Below, piece by piece: positions 42,081-44,755 of a stretch of 44,755 bases of DNA (positions within the stretch are counted from its first letter, which is position 1; each line of letters opens with the position of its first letter). Made by a program: the position numbers and the translations under genes. The DNA comes from Candidatus Fermentibacter danicus (GTDB taxonomy: Bacteria > Fermentibacterota > Fermentibacteria > Fermentibacterales > Fermentibacteraceae), in contig LKHC01000001.1 in NCBI GenBank assembly GCA_001618605.1, positions 1-44,755 of the forward strand. Reading direction: 5' to 3'. The notes beneath the pieces were generated by a model, which did not search any database, was not told the origin of the DNA, and saw only the letters and a list, made by a program, of their open reading frames with translations.

Positions 42081-42280
42081 CCGGTGTCAGAGGAAAAAAC
42101 GTCAAATACTCAAAAATGGCTTGATTTCCCCTCCGCATAATGCTGTCTGTCAGCATGAATCAGATAATGAGAAAGCGGTAAATAGCTGTGGAAGGGAATC
42201 AACGCCGAAGCGACAATCTATTATACACTGCTTCTTATTCAGAAATCCTGCGTTTTTGACGTTTTTTCCTCTGACACCGG
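42081..42280 (+). repeat. MITE-like element, copy 4 with different core
   Basis: The same terminal inverted repeats and about the same length (196 bp) as copies 1-3, but the internal 140 bp share no clear match with them. TTGATTTCCC near the left and GGGAATCAA near the right form an inner inverted pair. It fits exactly between two convergent stop codons, 2 bp after the GH18 stop and 4 bp from the PEGA gene stop. Each end presents a T6 run on one strand, so it may work as a bidirectional terminator. Confidence 0.82.
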
Positions 42281-42284
42281 ACGG

Positions 42285-43478
42285 TTACTGGGAGAAGGAG
42301 AAGGGGTACTGGACGGTTAGAGGGGGTTCGTGCTCGTCGACGGCGCCGAAGCGCCAGGTTTCTATGGTGCGGGCCAGCTCCAGCTCGAAGGCCGGGTTGT
42401 ACGTGTTCGATCCGAGGATGCTCACGCTGGACACCCTGCCGCTCGGCTCGATGACCATCTCTATGAGTACGGTTCCCATCAGCATGGGATCGCTGCGCAG
42501 ATGCTTGTTGTAGATGAAGGAGACGGCCGTCCGCTTCTCCGTGAGAACCTCCATTATCTCCTCGCCGGTCCTGGAGCTGCCGGGCGCCGACACGGCGTCG
42601 AACCCCGCCGCGGTGGACTCTTCCCTTCCCGAGAACACCATGGTCGATCCCATGTCCGCGGAGGCCGATGCCTGCACGTCCGTGCCGGAGACGAGCTGGA
42701 CATTGTCGACACGCTCCGATCCGGCGATGCCCGTGGAGGTTCTCCGGCTGCTGAGTGCGCCAGATCCGGCCAGAGCCGCCATGTCGAAGCCGCCTCCGGA
42801 GGTGAGGGTGTTCACGAGGTCGGCCGTCGTCGCCGGAGCGGTCCGCCCTCCCTCCTCCCGGGAGCCTTCCGTGCCCAGAATGACGGCCAGATCGACATCC
42901 GCTCCCGCCGCCGGCGACGAGTCCGAAGGGCCGGCGAGGAAATCCGGGAGCACGGGAGAGAGGGAGAAGGACAGGGCGTGGGTCCGGCCTGCCTGGGCCG
43001 TGAAGATCCGGGTCTCTTCGACGAATCCGTTCGAGTAGATCGAGATTTCGTAGTCCTCGCCCGCCATGAGCCCGTCCAGCGTGATCGGCGTAACGCCCAT
43101 CAGCTCTCCGTCCAGCGTTATGAGCGCGCCTTCCGGGAAGCTGACGATCTCGGCCCCGGCCATGTTCCTCGTGCGGACTTCTCCCAGCAGGTTCCTGAGG
43201 CGCGGGTTGGCTCTCGGAGAGAGGTCGTAGTGGACATCGAGCCTGAGGAGTTCCAGATAGGCGGCTCCAGCGTCGTCGGACCGGCCCATTGCGAAGTAGG
43301 CGGACCCGAGCCTGTCGAGCGCGCGGATGCGCTCGTCGAGGGAGAGGTTCGGGCCAGCCACGATAGACTCCAGGGCGGCGATCGCCCCGGGTATGTCGCC
43401 GTTTTCGTAAAGGGTTATGGCTTCGTCCACGGTGCCGCCGACGAGGACGAGGGCCAGGATGAGAAGGTTGATTCCCAT
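42285..43478 (-). CDS. PEGA-domain protein with TonB/AgmX-like C terminus
   Basis: The 397-residue product has an N-terminal hydrophobic export segment and a TPR-like helical region (about 15-105: LDRLGSAYFAMGRSDDAGAAYLELL). A PEGA domain follows (FPEGALITLDGELMGVTPITL), then a long low-complexity Ala/Ser/Gly linker (about 190-310). The C-terminal domain (IYNKHLRSDPMLMGTVLIEM, ETWRFGAVDEHEPPLTVQYPF) is TonB/AgmX-like. Probably a periplasmic protein that spans to the outer membrane, with an unknown partner. Confidence 0.8.
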   Translation of the reverse strand: MGINLLILALVLVGGTVDEAITLYENGDIPGAIAALESIVAGPNLSLDERIRALDRLGSAYFAMGRSDDAGAAYLELLRLDVHYDLSPRANPRLRNLLGEVRTRNMAGAEIVSFPEGALITLDGELMGVTPITLDGLMAGEDYEISIYSNGFVEETRIFTAQAGRTHALSFSLSPVLPDFLAGPSDSSPAAGADVDLAVILGTEGSREEGGRTAPATTADLVNTLTSGGGFDMAALAGSGALSSRRTSTGIAGSERVDNVQLVSGTDVQASASADMGSTMVFSGREESTAAGFDAVSAPGSSRTGEEIMEVLTEKRTAVSFIYNKHLRSDPMLMGTVLIEMVIEPSGRVSSVSILGSNTYNPAFELELARTIETWRFGAVDEHEPPLTVQYPFSFSQ

Positions 43479-43655
43479 AATGCTTTTTTACCCTGTGTTA
43501 GCATGACCGGTGAAGCACCGTGCCGTCAACTCGGACCACATGCCTGAGGCTTCCAGCCGAAGGCGTCCGGGCGGATTGACGGGGGCCGGCTGCGAGGCGA
43601 TTGTTCAAGCAGGGTCGGAGGCATCTCCCACCGGCATGTAGTGAGAGGGAGGACT

Positions 43656-44213
43656 ATGTTCCCGTCGAAGCGTTCATTCGTCATCGCCTGCGGCATGTCC
43701 GCCGCGCTGCTCGCCGCCCAGGGCTGCTGGAACCCGTTTGGGCCCGGTGGGGGGGAAGATCCCTCCCCCGTGCAGTACCACGAATACTGCGACAGCGCCT
43801 GGAAGGTCATAGACAACCTCGAATACGCCTACATCTCCAGGGATCTCAACCTCTACATGTCCTGCTTCCGGAACGACTTCGAGTTCCACCTGCTGGAGAC
43901 CGACTGGGCGGACTACGACGGCGACGGTCAGATGGACACCTACTGGGGCCTCGACAGGGAAGAGCTGTTCCACACATACATGTTCAACAGCGTCGATCGT
44001 ATCGAGCTGACGCTGAACGGCACGCTCGACTACAAATGGTCGGGCGGCGGCGAGGACACCCTGTACCGCGAGCTGCCCAGGCAGTTCGACCTGAAGGTCC
44101 ACATCGGCAGCGGCGGATACCAGGCCACGGGCACCGCCCGCTTCATCTGCCATCCCGACTCCACGGGCGAGTACTACATCTACCGCTGGATCGACGAATC
44201 CGATCAGCACTAG
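43656..44213 (+). CDS. Hypothetical lipoprotein
   Basis: The 185-residue product has a lipoprotein signal (MFPSKRSFVIACGMSAALLA, lipobox AAQGC) and an NTF2-like body rich in aromatic and acidic residues (VIDNLEYAYISRDLNLYMSC, ending FICHPDSTGEYYIYRW). No family is recognised. GAGGGAGG five bases before ATG 43656 decides against the upstream in-frame GTG at 43641. The next gene starts 33 bp downstream in the same frame. Confidence 0.75.
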   Translation: MFPSKRSFVIACGMSAALLAAQGCWNPFGPGGGEDPSPVQYHEYCDSAWKVIDNLEYAYISRDLNLYMSCFRNDFEFHLLETDWADYDGDGQMDTYWGLDREELFHTYMFNSVDRIELTLNGTLDYKWSGGGEDTLYRELPRQFDLKVHIGSGGYQATGTARFICHPDSTGEYYIYRWIDESDQH

Positions 44214-44246
44214 TCTGATCACCACCGGAACAGGCGATCCGCTGAA

Positions 44247-44755
44247 TTGACCGCTATCCTGCTGGCGGTGCTGTGTTCCACGGTTCCGCAGGAACCCGGT
44301 CCCTCCGCATGGTGGGTTTTCCTCACGGATCGGGGATCCGGGTATGAGGCCAGAATCGAGGCCTTCCGCGATTCGCTCGATCCCGCGAGCCTGGACAGGC
44401 GGCTCGAAGCAGGCCTCCCTTGCGGCGCCGATTCGTTCGACCTGGAGCCCTGGCCTCGCTACGTCGGGGAGATCGAGTCGATCCTGGGCCCCGGGCGGGT
44501 GAGAACCCGCTCCCGCTTCCTCAACGCCGTCAGCGTCGATGCGTCGGAATCCGAAGCGCGTGAGCTGCTCCTCCTCCCGTTCGTTTCGGGTATAAGGCCG
44601 GTCGCCACGAGCGTGTACGAGCCGCCCGACTCCTCCTTCCGGGCAGCCGGCGGCATGTCCGACAGCCAGCTCGAGCAGGCCGGCGTAGCGCTGCTCCTCG
44701 AGCGAGGCTGGACCGGTTCCGGGATCACGGTAGGCATTCTGGACACCGGGTTCGA
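44247..44755 (+). CDS. Subtilisin-like serine protease (S8), 5' part
   Basis: The open frame runs off the window edge. After a short hydrophobic start (TTG at 44247) there is a propeptide-like region of about 145 residues, then ITVGILDTGF at the very end, which is the S8 motif with the catalytic Asp. The His and Ser motifs lie outside the window. No strong ribosome site is visible, so the start is uncertain. Such proteases in FCB-type genomes often carry a C-terminal sorting domain. Confidence 0.78.
   Translation, partial: MTAILLAVLCSTVPQEPGPSAWWVFLTDRGSGYEARIEAFRDSLDPASLDRRLEAGLPCGADSFDLEPWPRYVGEIESILGPGRVRTRSRFLNAVSVDASESEARELLLLPFVSGIRPVATSVYEPPDSSFRAAGGMSDSQLEQAGVALLLERGWTGSGITVGILDTGF

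Noticed and set aside
1-44755. CRISPR array, rRNA operon, prophage or insertion-sequence transposase
   Set aside because: No regularly spaced repeats, rRNA-like sequence, phage structural genes or transposase motifs were seen. The repeated elements found are non-coding MITE-like copies.

Overview
The window is a GC-rich bacterial chromosome segment, densely packed, with frequent 1-4 bp ATGA/GTGA-type gene overlaps and free use of GTG and TTG starts. The core genes (fatty-acid synthesis, isoprenoid synthesis, ribosomal proteins L25 and L32, RNase III) are bacterial. A glycosidase carrying a type IX-like C-terminal sorting domain, exported lipoproteins, TonB-like and PEGA domains and a six-bladed propeller lipoprotein point to a diderm of the FCB group or a related candidate phylum. 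The phylum assignment is inference.

Layout. 1-3200 (minus strand): a polyprenyl-phosphate phosphoribosyltransferase-like UbiA protein, ispE, tRNA-Gln (overlapped by the end of ispE), rplY/ctc and pth. 3250-11700 (plus): a Na/Pi transporter with an N-terminal Ig-like domain and a C-terminal PhoU-like domain, DUF3006, rsmI, CDP-alcohol phosphatidyltransferase plus inositol-3-phosphate synthase (inositol phospholipid head-group synthesis), tmk, a C-terminal processing protease and a phosphohexomutase. 11700-21600: yceD, rpmF, plsX, fabH, fabG, acpP, fabF, rnc (fabD is absent from the cluster), followed without a break by acyl-CoA dehydrogenase and EtfB/EtfA. EtfA has an N-terminal 2x[4Fe-4S] ferredoxin domain, as in bifurcating systems. 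A PHP phosphoesterase and two small exported proteins follow.

23350-32850 is an accessory island inserted between a GroES-like gene and tRNA-Ser(UGA). It holds a wHTH-nucleotidyltransferase/HEPN pair with tandem palindromic operators, a macrodomain gene, and a lower-GC operon of a HerA ATPase, a NurA-family nuclease and a DNA amino-methyltransferase. After these come a second macrodomain copy that has lost its ATG and a propeller lipoprotein. The HerA-NurA-methyltransferase operon lies between two direct repeats, each carrying a macrodomain gene and a conserved hairpin. Three copies of a roughly 195 bp MITE-like element with near-perfect 30 bp inverted ends sit in this island, and a fourth lies at 42.1 kb. 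No transposase or integrase is visible. The HerA-NurA-methyltransferase unit is the strongest candidate for an under-described system, plausibly restriction-modification-like defence.

33000-44755: a CYTH protein, a polytopic membrane protein, an M90 peptidase whose end overlaps pyrE tail to tail, a PreP-like M16 peptidase, a frameshifted winged-helix regulator, a GH18 protein with a sorting domain, a PEGA/TonB-like protein, a lipoprotein and the start of a subtilase cut by the window edge.
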